From contig JAPDRO010000002.1 in the NCBI GenBank assembly GCA_030247885.1, forward strand, positions 1,798,001 to 1,862,000: a stretch of 64,000 nt of DNA, read 5' to 3'. The DNA comes from Taxawa tesnikishii (nom. ined.) (lineage: Eukaryota; Ascomycota; Dothideomycetes; Dothideales). The position numbers were made by a program, and so were the translations under genes. Each line of letters starts with the position of its first letter. Positions within the stretch are counted from its first letter, which is position 1. The notes beneath the pieces were generated by a model, which saw nothing but the letters and a program-made list of their open reading frames with translations, was not told where the DNA came from and ran no database searches. Below, piece after piece: positions 22,554 to 35,334 of this stretch.

Positions 22554-23165
22554 TGTTGGGAGAAAAGTCCTATAGGGAGAAAGTACAGATGCAGAATAAA
22601 GATTGTGGATGTGTAGGATATGTATTATATAACAAAGGTCCCTTGTATCAATATTCCAGCGCTTCTCAGGGTCGGGATCAATTGTCGGAAACGTAGTTCA
22701 TTACAATTCTGCCTTGCACTTTACATAATCGCGAGGTGAAAGACAGGGAGGATATCGATGTGTAGAAAGTCCATGAGCAACACTCGATTCGCGTGGGCGG
22801 TATCATCTATAATGACAGTCCAAGGACCAACCCGAGACAAAGGGGCCATGTCCAAAGAAACCCATCCGTCCTCATCTACCCCTCCCTTTTTCCAAGCCGC
22901 TCCAGCACCCGCCATCTCGCCCCCTTTGTCTTTTCCTCTAGTCATACATGTACCTCGTTGCCATCTACAAAAGAAAGGGTGGAAAGATAGGAAAACAATG
23001 CATGCTGCTGCAGTCGACAGTGGGGGTATAGGTACGAAGATATAGCACGTTCAGCCGTGCCACAAGAAAACCAACAGAGATCAAGAAAACAAGGCAAAAG
23101 GTAAACAAAAAGAAAAGGGGAGGGAAAAAGGTCATAAAAGATCGTAAATATCCGAAAAAGTGTTC
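22554..23165. other. 3'-to-3' gap
   Basis: About 610 bases between the converging CBP3 and scaffold genes. It contains A-rich untranslated sequence near 23085-23150 and no gene. Confidence 0.55.
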
Positions 23166-26100
23166 TCAGGACTCTTCCATCAGCGCTTCGTCGCCTGCTT
23201 CGCGCCACTCGCGGCTGCGCTCGCTCATCCGCTTGATGCCCGAGATGCGTGATGCCCACAGACTCTCGGCGGGTGTGCGGAAGGTGTAGCTGCGCTGACT
23301 GCTGACGACGCCAATGGCCTGGAGGACAGCCTTTCTGCTGTCGCGGCCGAAGACGGCAGGGTGGTTGATCCACTCAAGCGAGGACTCGAGCTCTGCATCG
23401 AGCGCGGCCATCGTGGTCGAGTCGATGCCGGCGGCAGGAGTGAAAGGGTTGAGCGTTTCGCGAGGTGGCGATGGTGTGCGACGGATTTCGGACGGGGCTT
23501 GTGAGGAGGTCGGAGAGTGGCCTTCGCTGCCGTTCATTGTAGGAGTAGGTGGCAGACGGGCAGTTGGCGGAGGCGGAAGGGGCGGGAGGCCGCCTTTTCC
23601 GAGTCCTTTGAGAATACTGCGAGTCTCGGAGAGCAGATGGTTCGCGCGCTCGTGCTGGCCGCGGGAGACGAGCGTGAGTGCGCGGGTAAGCATATCGGAC
23701 GTGAGAAGCTCCATGCGACGTTGCACGACAGACGGATGTGGCGGGATGGGTGGCGAATATGGCCGAGCCATTGTGCTTTTCCTCGATGGGCCTGGAAGCA
23801 TGGTTATAGCCAGGAGCGAAGGGCGGGGTAGTTGTGAGATATTGCCTTCGCGGATTATGTCGCCCCAGCTCAGATCAGCCTGAATCAAGGGGATTTCCTC
23901 CACTGAGAGCGTGCGGGTGTCATCTTGCTCGAGCGGGCCGCCCAAGGCTTCCAGACCGGAGACAAGGTTTTCCCATGGGTCTTGTGGTAACTGCTCGGGC
24001 GTTGATGCATCTGGTGCAATGGCCAACTGCACGAGAATGTCGCGCTTGTCTCCGAAGCGCAGGTCTCCGAGTGATGCTTCTGCGTCCCGACCAGTTGCAC
24101 GCTTAGTTATCTGCAGTGCTCCGTTAATCTTGACGAACTTGGCAGGTGAACCTTCGGGAAGACGGAGCTTGAGCTTGACGTTCTGGTGGGAAGTGCTCTG
24201 CAGCGCACCAAGGCAGCCTGCAACGCATTCCCGGAGCATCATCCAATCTCTAACGTAAGTGTAAGTTGCCTTGGTCCGAGTGGAGAGTTCGATCATGGTG
24301 TCTGGCTTGTGGGTCAATCCGAGGCCGAAGGAGTGAATTGCAATCTTCGCTGCCTCGGCACGGGAGACGACGAAGTCCACGCTTTCCGCGTCCGAGGTGG
24401 ACGAATCACTGATCAGAATGATGCTCGAGAGCGGGTTGGAAGACTTGCGTTGCATTAGCAGATCCATAGCGACGTTGGCTCCTTCCACAACATCCGCTCG
24501 CAAGCTCTTCTGTCCAACCGGTCGGATGGACTCGAGCACCTTTGGCCAGCCACTCCAGTGCTTCGAGGTCATGCCAACGACGGGCATGCCGCCTCCACTG
24601 GCTCCGAAGGTGACCAGGCCCATCCTGTCACGTTCTCCAAGGTTAGCTACCATGAAGCGCATGACGTCGCGAAGAAGCGAGATCTTGAGCCCTTGCATGG
24701 AGGACGAAACAGGGATGACCACCACAATGTCCAGAGGAACGTGCACCGAAGTCGGCATCCTGTTGTCCGGGAGACCTGCACGAGAATTTGTGTACTCTGT
24801 TGGCGCTGTGTAGTTGGATCTCCCGGCGCCGTACGCTGAGTTGACCGAAGAGGATACCCGCTTGCCCGATCTAGAGGTAGTAGTAGCATAGTCATCGTCA
24901 TCAGTTCCGGAGGTCTCGATGTCGTATTCTCGCTCTGAAAGTTCAATGCGGTTGATGTTGACGAGAGCGCGTCGCCATATCTCCATCTGACCCCGGTCGT
25001 GGAACTGCAGGTGGAAATGAGGAAGCTCGGCCACGGACAAGCTGAGAGTCAGTGTATCCTGATCTGTGGAAACGTCAGCAACGATCGAGACAGCAAGCCC
25101 ACTTGATCATACCAGGTACCACCTGTACCTGTTTGAGGTGTTTCTTGATCAGGATGGATCCCTTGAGAGTGCATTTGCTGCTCTTTTGCCCCATTGATTC
25201 TCTTTCATCCCACTGTTGCTGGTGCGAAGGAACTCTCTTCTCCTTGATGCAAATGAGCATCTCAGTGAAGAGATAACACTCCAGATCTTGCCAGGATTGG
25301 CGATCTTTGCCGACACGAACCGTAGAAAATAGTAGCAGTTTTCCGAATCTAGGACAGTCAGTTCATACGATTGATTGGTAAGTATGAGCGCCAAGCGCTT
25401 ACCTAGCAAAGTCGAGTCCATGCCAGTTGTCTACTTTGCTCTGCAGCTCATCGGTAACCCGTTCCAGAACCTCAGGTGGCTCCCTCGGAAAATCCGGTTG
25501 ACGAGGGCGCTCTGGTGATCTTGGCCGAGGAAAGCTGTCAGTTATGGATGGTCTTTGGCCTGGATGGCCAGGATTTGATATTGAGCCGCGTATGTCTTCG
25601 GGATCGGGAGACCATTTGCCGTCCACAACTTCTACAGTGATCAGGCATGTCAAGCTCTGCTGCTGCCTGCTCCGGCTGAGGGTAGGGAACTCGCTGCGAA
25701 CGGTGACGGTAGGTGGCGGGATTGGGTTCTTTGCATGCATGCGGGGGCTGACTATGCTTGTTTCCATAGATTGAACATCGTAATCATGCCTTCGACCAGT
25801 CGGGTGGTTTGGATCTGCGTATTCCGTCGATGATGCCGCACCTGTCGCCCCGCTGCCGTCTCGCGTGTGTTGTCGCAGGTCTGGGCTGTTTCTGTGGCTC
25901 TCATGACTTCTGTGGCTTGGCGGAGGAGGTGGAGCGTATGTCCTAGGATCCGGTTCCTGAGCGGCACGCGAGTCAATTGATCGGTGACCATGGCGAAGAG
26001 TCTCATTGTCCCATGGTGTCGGTGTCTTCTGCGCGTCTCTCACGCGAAGGTCGGGCGATTGTGCTGAGCGGACGAGAGTGTTTAACTTCTCTGCGAAAGG

Positions 26101-26818
26101 TTAACAACCGCATAACGTGCCTTGACGACGAGCAAATTACCAAAGTCAATATTTCCTCCGCGACTTGTGTCCAGGCCTAGGGGCGCGTTGCAGGTTGGAC
26201 ATTCCTGCGACTCGAACTCCTTGATGTACTCGTAAAAGCAAGCTTCGTGTGATACATGGCCGCACGACAACTGCAAGATGCGCTCTCCGCGGAGTGTGTG
26301 TTCGAGAGGCTCCTCGCACACGGCGCACTCACTGCCAACGAATGTCCTTTCTCTTCGCGACCGGGGCCCAGTAACGTCGAGCATGGTGCCAAGTTCGTCC
26401 ACAAAGGGCGCAGCCGAGGACGACGCCGCAGTTTTGGGTCGTAGTAGAGATTTTCCTGTGTAGTGGTCGGTGTGTCGGTGTGTCTTGGATGGCTTTGTGT
26501 CCTTCAGAGACTGTTTCTCACGAACGTCTGGCACAACAGCAATGCGTCAGTCGAAGTCTTGTATAAGCGATGCGCGGCATGGGGTATGAGAGCATGGATG
26601 GCTGGGATGGGTAGGGGAATGGTACCTGTTTCATGTACGTCGTGCTGAAACGCAACACCTTTCTTCTTCCTTCTCGGCGCGGCGGTTGAGTACTCGGGTG
26701 ACAGCAGTCCCAAGCTGACAAGGTTCTCCAGCTGTCCGTCGTAGTGATTGCGGTGGTGTTTATCGCGGTGTGATGGAGGAGGTGACGACGAGGAAGAGGG
26801 ACGCTGATCAGACGGCAT
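23166..26818 (-). CDS. Far1/Ste5-like RING-PH-VWA signalling scaffold
   Basis: Large protein with the domain order of yeast Far1 and Ste5, scaffolds that hold the pheromone MAP-kinase module to G-beta-gamma and the membrane. Five exons: 26626-26818, 26141-26527, 25403-26090, 25113-25348 and 23166-25063, total 1133 residues with all phases matching. RING-H2 finger at residues 132-177 (ECAVCEEPLEHTLRGERI, LSCGHVSHEACFYEY, ECPTCNAPL). A proline-rich linker follows. A PH domain at about 423-540 is split over exons 4 and 5 (RFGKLLLFSTVRVGKDRQSW, then HFHLQFHDRGQMEIWRRALV). A von Willebrand A domain lies at about 611-780 (LDIVVVIPVSSSMQGLKISL, NPLSSIILISDSSTSDAESV). The usual metal-site aspartate of DxSxS is proline here, so the VWA fold probably lacks a metal. 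The C-terminus contains Pro-rich and basic stretches. Role in mating or cell-fusion signalling is inferred from architecture. Confidence 0.88.
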
Positions 26819-29800
26819 GGACAGCAGAATGAGCAACTCTGCGCGTAGTGATCCGGTCTGTCGGTCGAGGGTCTAATTTAGAGTGACAGTAGCGCTCGAG
26901 CAGCTGCGACAAAGTTCCTGCAGGACGGTCAAGTCAACTGCTCGCACGGTGGTGGTGGGCTCGAGGTACCGAAAGTGGGTTCATGTAGCAGAGACGCAAC
27001 CCAATACCACAGGCTATCTGGGAGCGCGCTGTGGGGGGGTCGAGGGCAGCACAACATCGTGGCCATCGCGTCTCGACTTGGTCCTAGTCCGCTCAGACTC
27101 CTCATGGCGTTGCGCGGTTCGAGCACGAGCGTTCGGTTCATCTGAGCGCTATCATCCGCTGCGTTAGGGAGAGCCTTTGCGCATGGTGGCTGCAGGGGTT
27201 AGCCATGACCCTGGTCGGGTTTCGCTAGCCCGGAGACGGCTCGCTGCAGGCCAAGCCACGATTACGGCCGTGCGTGTGCAATGCCAATGCAAAATGCCCA
27301 TGCAAGCTGCAGGCTTGCTGCAGCCCATCGCGTGGCTGTCTTACCTTTGTGTTTGCCGAACCTCAGAGTTGGGCCTGCTGCGAACTACCCGTGTTTATTG
27401 ACCGCATATGCTTCGCTTCACATTACACGCATAGCTCGACGGGTAGTTTTGTATAGCGTGCAAACGTAGGAGGCGGGCAGAAGGAGCGACGACGCGACAC
27501 GAACATTACGCCTCCCAGCCACGGAGCCCTCTGCTCTCTGCCCTCTGCCCTCTGCCCTCTGCCTCGGCGAAACTCCGTTAGGAGAGAAGATGGTCGCTGC
27601 CACGTGAGTCGCGGCGGCCCGAGCAGAGGGAGTGACTCTGGTGAGGCAATATGAGAGTCCTTCGGTTGTGAGCGTAGAAGCATCCACGATGTTGATCATG
27701 GTGCTCGTCATGCATGGCCAAGACGTTGCGCGTAGCAAACGGCGACTACGTAGAACGCTGCTGCTGCTGCTGCTGCTGCAAGTGCATGCAAGTGGGCCAG
27801 TAGCTGCAAGCTGCTCCGGCTTCCGCACCTTTTGCTTGTTGCTAGTCGCAGCGACAGACAAGGCTTGTTCTACGCAGCAGTGTCGACTGGCTAGCCTGAG
27901 ACGGCGCTAGGGAACAACGCCAACGTCCGTGTTGCAGACCACCGATCGCATGGCACCACGCTTCCGGAGAGCCGCAGAGATTCACCCAGCCAATGCCGCG
28001 CAGATAGATCAGCCTTTCCGGACCGCCTTGCGCCTTGCTCGTGCTTGTGCGATTGCTGTTCCGCCGCGAACCGAGACAGAAGCGACGAGTAGAGGCGCTT
28101 TGTTGGCTTGGAGGCGCATCCATCCCTCCCAAGGCCAACCCAACGCCTGTCATATAGCATTTACATATCTGAAACATTCATTATTGTTGTACTGTATACA
28201 GGGTCTCCACAAAGTCCCGGCCGAAACCGCGGTACCACGCCGCAGCCCGTGCCCTTGCGCATATGCATTGGCCAGCATCGCTTCTCTTGCCCTGCGACCC
28301 CGTTTTCCTGTGGCTGCCATTGCCGGCTACCACTGCCATGTGATGATGCAAAAGGCTTGCGCTCAAATCGTTGACAACCGATCATGTTGCTTTGTCCAAG
28401 CCCGGCACGTCATGGACTTGATGGATATAGTAGCACTGGTTGCAGCAGCAGGCTGAAGATGAGAACACGCTGTCTTCTTAGTACTTTGCCGTTCAACCAA
28501 AACACGCGGAATGTTTTCGCGAGCCGCGAGCGTATGGCGCACTCCTGCCGCGGCCTTGATGCAGAAATCACGCTTGTCTGACTCGCCGGCCGCTGGTGTT
28601 CCGAATCTCTCGTAGCGAACCAGAAACCGAAGAATTGGTCCATCGAATATCGATACTGTACCGTTTTATCGTTCTTCTTCGCTACAGTTTTCGAACCACC
28701 ACGTTGCGCCTAGAAGCACCTTATGCCGTGTGGTGATATGATCACCGGCATGGACGAGGTCGCACTACGCGGTCGCGTCAGGTACTCGGCAGCATGGGGA
28801 AGACTATCCGCGGCGTAAGGCTCACGACGATCCTGCCCGGTCCTGGTCACTAGAACAGTCGTCTAACTCTCAACTGGCACACTGCGACAAGCGAAGCTTC
28901 AGAACAACCTTCGACGCCTGCAAAGCATGTGAATTCACAGGCTCCCTGCACGGCCGGAAGTGCGCTCCGCTTGGTCCCCGTGGCAGGGAGTATCAATACA
29001 GCGCCAAACATAGACCATATACAGCCTCGAAGACCGAAAGAGTCCGACCTCTAGAGGAACCGGCTTCTCCCCTGAACAGAGGAATTGTTTCCGTGATCAT
29101 CTCGATGAAGCACCGGCCCGATACACGTTGTAACAGTTGCTGTCCTCTTGATCTTACGCGGTGCTTCGGGCATCATAGAATTGGGTGAGCGCAATGCATT
29201 ACCAAGAACGCCATAAGACACTGCTATTGTGCAATGCCCGGCACCTGTGGCCTTTGCAACTAAGGGGCTCACTCCGCGCTCAGGGAGGTGAGACAACGAA
29301 GCATAGGCGCAAACTCAACTGGACATGGCTTCCCATGCGGTCCGGACGGCTTGCTTACGAGCGCATCGGGAGCCTCTGCGGCGATCCTCCACATGGAGAA
29401 GACCCTCTATCGTGGTATTCGGGAAATGGTTCTTGCTTTTGTTTGCGACATGTTGACCCGGGCGCGTTTCCTCCTTCAGCGGGGCAGGAAGTTTTGCATG
29501 TGCATGCCGCGACCGCTGACGATCGATGCACTCGCTAGGCAGCGTCCGGGAATTCCGAGGGTTGACGAGCGAGTCCGTTTTGACAGCGATACCGTCTTCG
29601 AAGATCATCTGCCTATCTAGCGATAGCGAAACCCCTATTCGCGCTACATGCACACTTCGGAGGCTTTTTCATTAGACCATTCACTAGGGTTGGGAAGTCT
29701 ACTTTTCGGAAGCAAGGAGGGTCGGGTAGGTCAGTTGTTATCGGGAGCGACCCGAGAATGCAGCTAGAAGGACTCACGAAGCTTCGAGAGTTTCCACGCT

Positions 29801-31541
29801 GCTTCTGTACTTCTGTACGTTGTAGACCTACGACGCTAAAAGTGAACGTTTGGCGGCGGTCAGGCCTGACCTGGCTTATCAACTAGGTCCAACTACCTTT
29901 TCTTCCGCTCTGTCTTCGGTCGTATACAGAGATACTTGTTGCTACCAAAGCTACATACAACTCAGTTAGCACACAGCGTAAACTCCGGCTTACGACAGCC
30001 CTTTCTCCCGTCCCGTGCGGACACTGCAAAGACTCTCCAACCGATCCGCTAGTTAGACGTAATAGCTTCTTCTCTCCACTCATTTATCTACCTGTGAAAT
30101 GGACTATTTCTTGGATCGTGAGTTTTGCTCACTGTCCTACCTGGCAGAGTCAATTATGTGGGACTGCCAGCGTAAAGCACACGACAGCAACACTACTATA
30201 TGGACCCACTGCCGATATGTCTGCGGCGCTATACTCAAGGGCGGTAGACGAGGCAGTAACGGTAGCACAAGAGCCAAGAATAGCTGAAATAGGGGCATTG
30301 CAGACCACAATCCGCCTCAGCATCCCATTGGCAGTGCTAATGTAAGGTTAAATCGGGCGTGTGGTTGGTTGTTTTGTTGCAGCCCAAAGTTGAAAGCTAC
30401 CGTGCAACAGAAAGCTATGCATACGTCAAGGCAGTGAGATTGTAACATCCACTGCCAACTTGATCATCCACCGTTGCTACCTAAAATCGAGGTGTAATGC
30501 TTTCATCGTGCAACAACTGTGCACCTTGGCAAAGGCTCCCACCGGATCCTCATCCACCATCCGTCTGTCCATCATAACGCCGTCGACAGCCCGCGGTTCG
30601 GGGAGGAATTGATAGCACCCCGGTTTCCACAGCAGGTACGTCAGCTGTTCTGCAGCAGCAAGCAAGTCATTTCTCGCCGCGCGTGCAAAATAGAAAAATG
30701 GCAATCGCGGCTCCGTGTTCCCCGGCCACTGTCGATTGCGCCCAGCAGCGAGCCAAAAATGGAACCAGACGGTCCCAGCGCTGATGTTGAGTGCGCCTTG
30801 AGCCGGGGAGGTGAATTGTGAGCTTGTGGCTGCTGTCCGTTCAGCTACCGTGAGTTGGGGGATTCCGTGCTTGGGGATCCGTTGAACGGCTCGAGTGAGA
30901 GCCACGGTTCAACGTCACGAAGATTGAACCCGCAGTTAGCATGCAGAATGGATGTTTCGTGAGATGAGGTGTCTGAGCAGTGATGGTACCACTTGAGGGT
31001 TGTATCTGGGATACACAGTGTGCCGCTTTAGGTCCCGGTTTACTGATCATCGAGAGGCAAGAAAGAGCGGCAAACCACACGGTTCAGGGGACGGCCGGGC
31101 CAGAGCATGCGTCTTGCCGCCTCCGTGGTCTTGGATGGCCCATGACTGAGGAAGTCTTGGTCTTGCGCAAGTACAGTCTCATACACAGGACGGACAGACG
31201 TCGTCTTTCCCATTGTTTTGCGTGTCACCAGCGGCCCGGAAGATCATGAAGGGTCTGAAGATCCCCCACATGGGAATACACTGCACACGTGCCTAGTAGA
31301 GGATGTCGGTACTGTATCTCTTCAACACGCAACCCTTGTCGCAGTTTGATCAGTCTGTTGGCTTAGGCATCGGCGAGTTGACGTACAAAACATGACCGAT
31401 CACAAGTGTTCATGTTGCGCCGCACAAAGGTTGAGTCACGTGATACACCCTTTCACACGTCTTTGTCGGCTTTCGCCGCCTGCAACCAAGTGGTATACAT
31501 ATCTGACGATGGCACAGCAGATGCCATGAACTTAGCCAGAT
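26819..31541. other. 4.7-kb interval without a recognised gene
   Basis: The largest gene-free block in the window. It contains a CCCTCTG heptamer repeat (about 27527-27563), a CTG tract (about 27757-27780) and many short antisense frames. The longest unassigned frame is 142 codons on the minus strand (30477-30905), with a protein-like patch GTVWFHFWLAAGRNRQWPG but no known domain. Composition is close to the rest of the window, with no long terminal repeats, transposase motifs or tRNA-like boxes that I could see. It may hold lineage-specific genes, non-coding RNAs or regulatory DNA for the scaffold and TTI1 genes on either side. Confidence 0.4.
27527..27563. repeat. CCCTCTG heptamer tandem repeat
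   Basis: About five copies of CCCTCTG, one imperfect, directly visible. A separate (CTG)n tract of about seven units lies at 27757-27780. Confidence 0.85.
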
Positions 31542-34500
31542 ATGGAAGCCAGGAACAGGGCTTTCCAGAGGGTCAGCTAACCCGGTTGCTGTTGCTCGGA
31601 CGTCGTTGTACTGACATTGACCCTAGCTGAAACCACCATGCGTGGCTCTCAGTCAGGCAACTCTCACTTTGGACACTAACCAGCAGAACCCGGCATCGAT
31701 CAATACTACCCTGGAGACCCTCACAAAGGTCGTCAAAGATGTAGCCGAGAATGATAACGCTCTAGACCCGAAACTCGCCGACTATATCTTTTTCCCGCTC
31801 TCTCAGGTGCTCAAATTCAGCCAGAGACTTCCTGTACGGTCTATGGAGCTGTCGTTGCAGTTGCTGTCCGTCCTAATCGCAAAGGGATGGCGTCAACAGG
31901 TTGCTTCGAGCCTAAGTTCCCAGCTTCTTATTTTGCTCAGTTTCATGGCGGAGAAGTCGTCTACAAAACCGGTAATGACACAGACAACCGATGAGCTCCA
32001 GACAGCAGCTTTTCGTTGCTTATCCGACCTTTTTCTGTCTTTGAGCTTGAGTACGACGGGCAAGGCTAGTCTCGCGGATACTGCTAACGTGCCATCGCTC
32101 GGACATGCGGTAACCGTGATGCTGTCCGGCGTGTCCGACGGTGCATCGCAAGAACTGCAACTCTCGGCAGCCCACGCTCTGAGTTCTTTGCTTGTATGTC
32201 TTACAGACCATGAGGCCGTATCGAGCTTCCTACCCGGTATGGTTTCCGTACTGTCTAAGGTCCTAACACCGAGCACCAAATCGAGACGCCACTGGAAAGT
32301 GCTCGAGGAGTGCCTGCGCGTGCTGAACAAACTCATTCAACTGACGGTCAGCGACCGGGTCGTTGCTAGCGCGTTGCACGCGACCGATATCTCACGCAGC
32401 AATGGAGACCTGAAGAAGAAGCGTCTTGATTCGGATTGGCTGCAAGCCACCGCCAGACAGCTGAAGCTCGCAGTGGCCAACGTATATCGTCTGCGCTCGC
32501 ATAGCAGAGAGGAGATTCGGGACCAGTTGATGCAAGTCTCTTTAACAATTTTGAACGACTGCAAGAAATCTCTCCCAAATTGTGCACAAATGGCGATTGA
32601 GGCCGCCACCATCATCGTCAGCGATGCAGCCGCAGATGCGAGATCAACAGACCTGGAATTCCTTATACAATTCGATACATCCGCCAGAGAGTTGCTCGAA
32701 GCCACTCTTCATGACTGGCTAGTCGCGCTTCCGAGGGTTATGCAATCGAATGACGAGACTGCTAAGGAAAGGCGTATCAAGCACGTGTTTACAGCGGTTA
32801 ACCTTCTTGCTTCAGGTGGGACAGACATGCGTCTACTCAATCGCATGGTCAATACAGCGCTCTGCGATAGCTTGACCTCCATCATGCGACTGCCGAATCA
32901 ACGATCCGATACGTCCCAAAGAATTGAGCATATCGTAGCGCTAGACCTCCCCTTGCTGAACCTGAACACCAAATCGCTTGTTTTCAATACACCGCTGACA
33001 GAGAGTACCACACAAGAGAACCTTCTTCAGCTGCTGCGCTCTCAGATTTATCTGACCAGCCAGAAACGTTGTCCAATCCTTCCAGGGGACTTCTCAGTCA
33101 GTATGCGTGGCGCTGATGGCGAAATGCAGATTGCAGGGTTTTGGTTGCTGTTGACCACACTTCAAGCTACAGCAGGGTCCAAAGATCCCTTGGAAGAATT
33201 CTTCGACATATCCTTGACAGCCAACGACCGCTCAGATCTGATCGAGGACGTGTATTCGTTCTCGCTCAGCATACTTGAAGACGACACCGTGGACTGGCGT
33301 CTGCAAATGCTTTCTCTGGAAGGTGTGGCGCTGCAAGCCCGCGACTACGGTCAAGAGTTCCGAGGCGAACTTGTTGATGCGTTGTATCCGATCCTCTGTC
33401 ACATCGGATCCGAGAACCCGCGGGTTCGCAATCACGCAATCACCTGCTTGAACATTGTCTCAGACGCTTGTGCGTACACGGATGTGAAGGACCTGATAGT
33501 CTCCAACGTAGATTACCTCACCAACGCCGTTGCGCTGAAGCTGAACGCTTTCGACGTCTCACCACAAGGTCCGCAGGTATTGCTCATGATGGTCCGTCTA
33601 GCTGGGCCGACGTTACTGCCGTATCTGGAAGACGTTGTTGAGAGCATCTTCGCTGCGTTGGAGGATTATCATGGTTACACTACCCTGGTGGAGTTGCTAT
33701 TCGCTGTCTTAAGGACCATGGCAGAGGAGGGTGTGAAAGCGCCGCTGTTGTCAATCACCGACGGCAAAGAGGATCAAAACAATACCAAGTCCCATGTCTT
33801 CACTACTACAGACGAGCTTGTCCAAATGCTCATGGGAGGCAGAGAGAAAAGAAAGTTGGGTGAAAAGATGGAACACACCCCGCCCAATACACCCCATTCG
33901 CGAGAACCTTGGAAATTGGAAAGCAAAGCGGAGGGTCTTCACCAAGATACGGATGAATCGCTCTCAAACTTACCCACAACGGAAGCCGACGCACCCTCAG
34001 AAGAAAGAGAGACACCTCCACCCGCACCGAAAACCTATGCACTCCTGCTGAAAATCACCCAGCTGACGCAACATTACCTCTCCTCATCGTCACCGTCACT
34101 GCGCATCTCTCTCCTGTCGCTCATCCGCACGACCGTGCCCTCCCTGGCCAAACACGAAAATTCCTACTTGCCGCTCATCAACACGCTCTGGCCAGCTGTG
34201 GTTTCTCGTCTCCACGACGAAGAAGGCCATGTCGTTGCAGGAGCCATGGACATCATTGCTACAATGTGCGTGTATGCGGGAGATTTCATGCGCAGCAGGA
34301 TTCGCGCTCTGTGGACCGATCTCGTGGCGTTGCATTCTAAAATCCAGAGAAGCCTCGACGGCCACAGCAGCAGAGAAAAGCCAAGACTACAGCCGCAGTC
34401 TTCTCTGCTGCTATCAACTGCAAACAGCGATACACTGACGCCATCCCCTCCAATCTACATTGACGCAACCCTCCGCACTCAACAGCACAGTTTCACGCAG

Positions 34501-34710
34501 CTCATGGCCGCCATCGTTTCGCATGTTGCAATTGATGCAGAGCTCTTTGACGATGTTCTTGTTATGCTACAGCCCGTGCGCAAGCTCCCGCCTGACGTTC
34601 TGCAGGTGCTGGAGCGATACAACGCCGATGCGGTATGGCTTTGCGGGCTGGAAAAGAGCTCATACTCGACGGGAGAGAGAAAGGGAGCTGCTGGGGTGGC
34701 GGTGAGGTAG
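31542..34710 (+). CDS. TTI1: TEL2-interacting protein 1 (TTT/ASTRA complex subunit)
   Basis: HEAT-repeat protein of the Tel2-Tti1-Tti2 co-chaperone that matures PIKK kinases (TOR, ATM/Tel1, ATR/Mec1) and, in yeast, is part of ASTRA. Two exons: 31542-31571 (MEARNRAFQR) and 31627-34710, total 1037 residues. The junction yields LKPPCVALSQATLTL, the conserved start of TTI1 proteins, which is why I added the 30-bp first exon although the long frame itself opens at a GTG. Helical repeat segments run throughout. The best-conserved block is SENPRVRNHAITCLNIVSDA, then LMMVRLAGPTLLPYLEDVVE and LEDYHGYTTLVELLFAVLRT. An acidic, Pro-rich loop of about 100 residues (near residue 730-810) interrupts the repeats. 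No frameshift is seen in 3 kb. Confidence 0.92.
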
Positions 34711-35334
34711 GACGAACTGGCCGGGATGTGGTGTTGAGCGGAGTTTTGGAGCCAGACACATCAGTAATTGGGTCTTGCTTCGTCATGCACTCTCCATGTT
34801 TCTTTGCGCCTGGTTACGGCTATGTTCATGCTCGGAGAGGCCGCTATGCTGTAAAGAGATTTGTTCTGATTGCTCATGATCGGACGCCTCGATCCATGCC
34901 AAGGCGTTGCTGCACGTAGATCAGTCAGTATCAGGATTGTGTATACCATGTGGAGAACATTTACATGGAATCACACGCGCTAAATTGCGGTTCAGGTGTG
35001 AATGCTGCTGTGGATGTGGTTGGGCTTGATACAGTATAATCAGATTCATCTCGACGATGTGGGTAATCTGGTGGTGAGTTCTTGTTGCATGAAATGTCGG
35101 CAGGAGCAGTATGTGTAGGCCTTTCGCGGGTCAGGCCTGCCGGTTGGTGAAGTATGAGAGACAGAAAGAACCTTTATGCATCTCATCTTCTCGATCCTCT
35201 ATACCTTTCAGACCTTGTCTCTCTCACAACGCCCGCCGAACGTTCATCACTCTTCCACCCCTACCAGTAGGCTATCAACTTACACCTTCCTACCACCTTC
35301 CATTAGACTCAGGCGTCTGCTACAATGCTTATCT
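34711..35334. other. Interval without a gene
   Basis: About 620 bases between TTI1 and the alcohol dehydrogenase relic. It ends in C/T-rich sequence with CTCTC and TTCCACC tracts (35200-35310) that looks like the surviving promoter and leader of that gene. Confidence 0.5.

Noticed and set aside
26819-31541. A transposon or retroelement in the gene-free block
   Set aside because: No terminal repeats, transposase or polymerase motifs were seen in any frame, and composition does not stand out.
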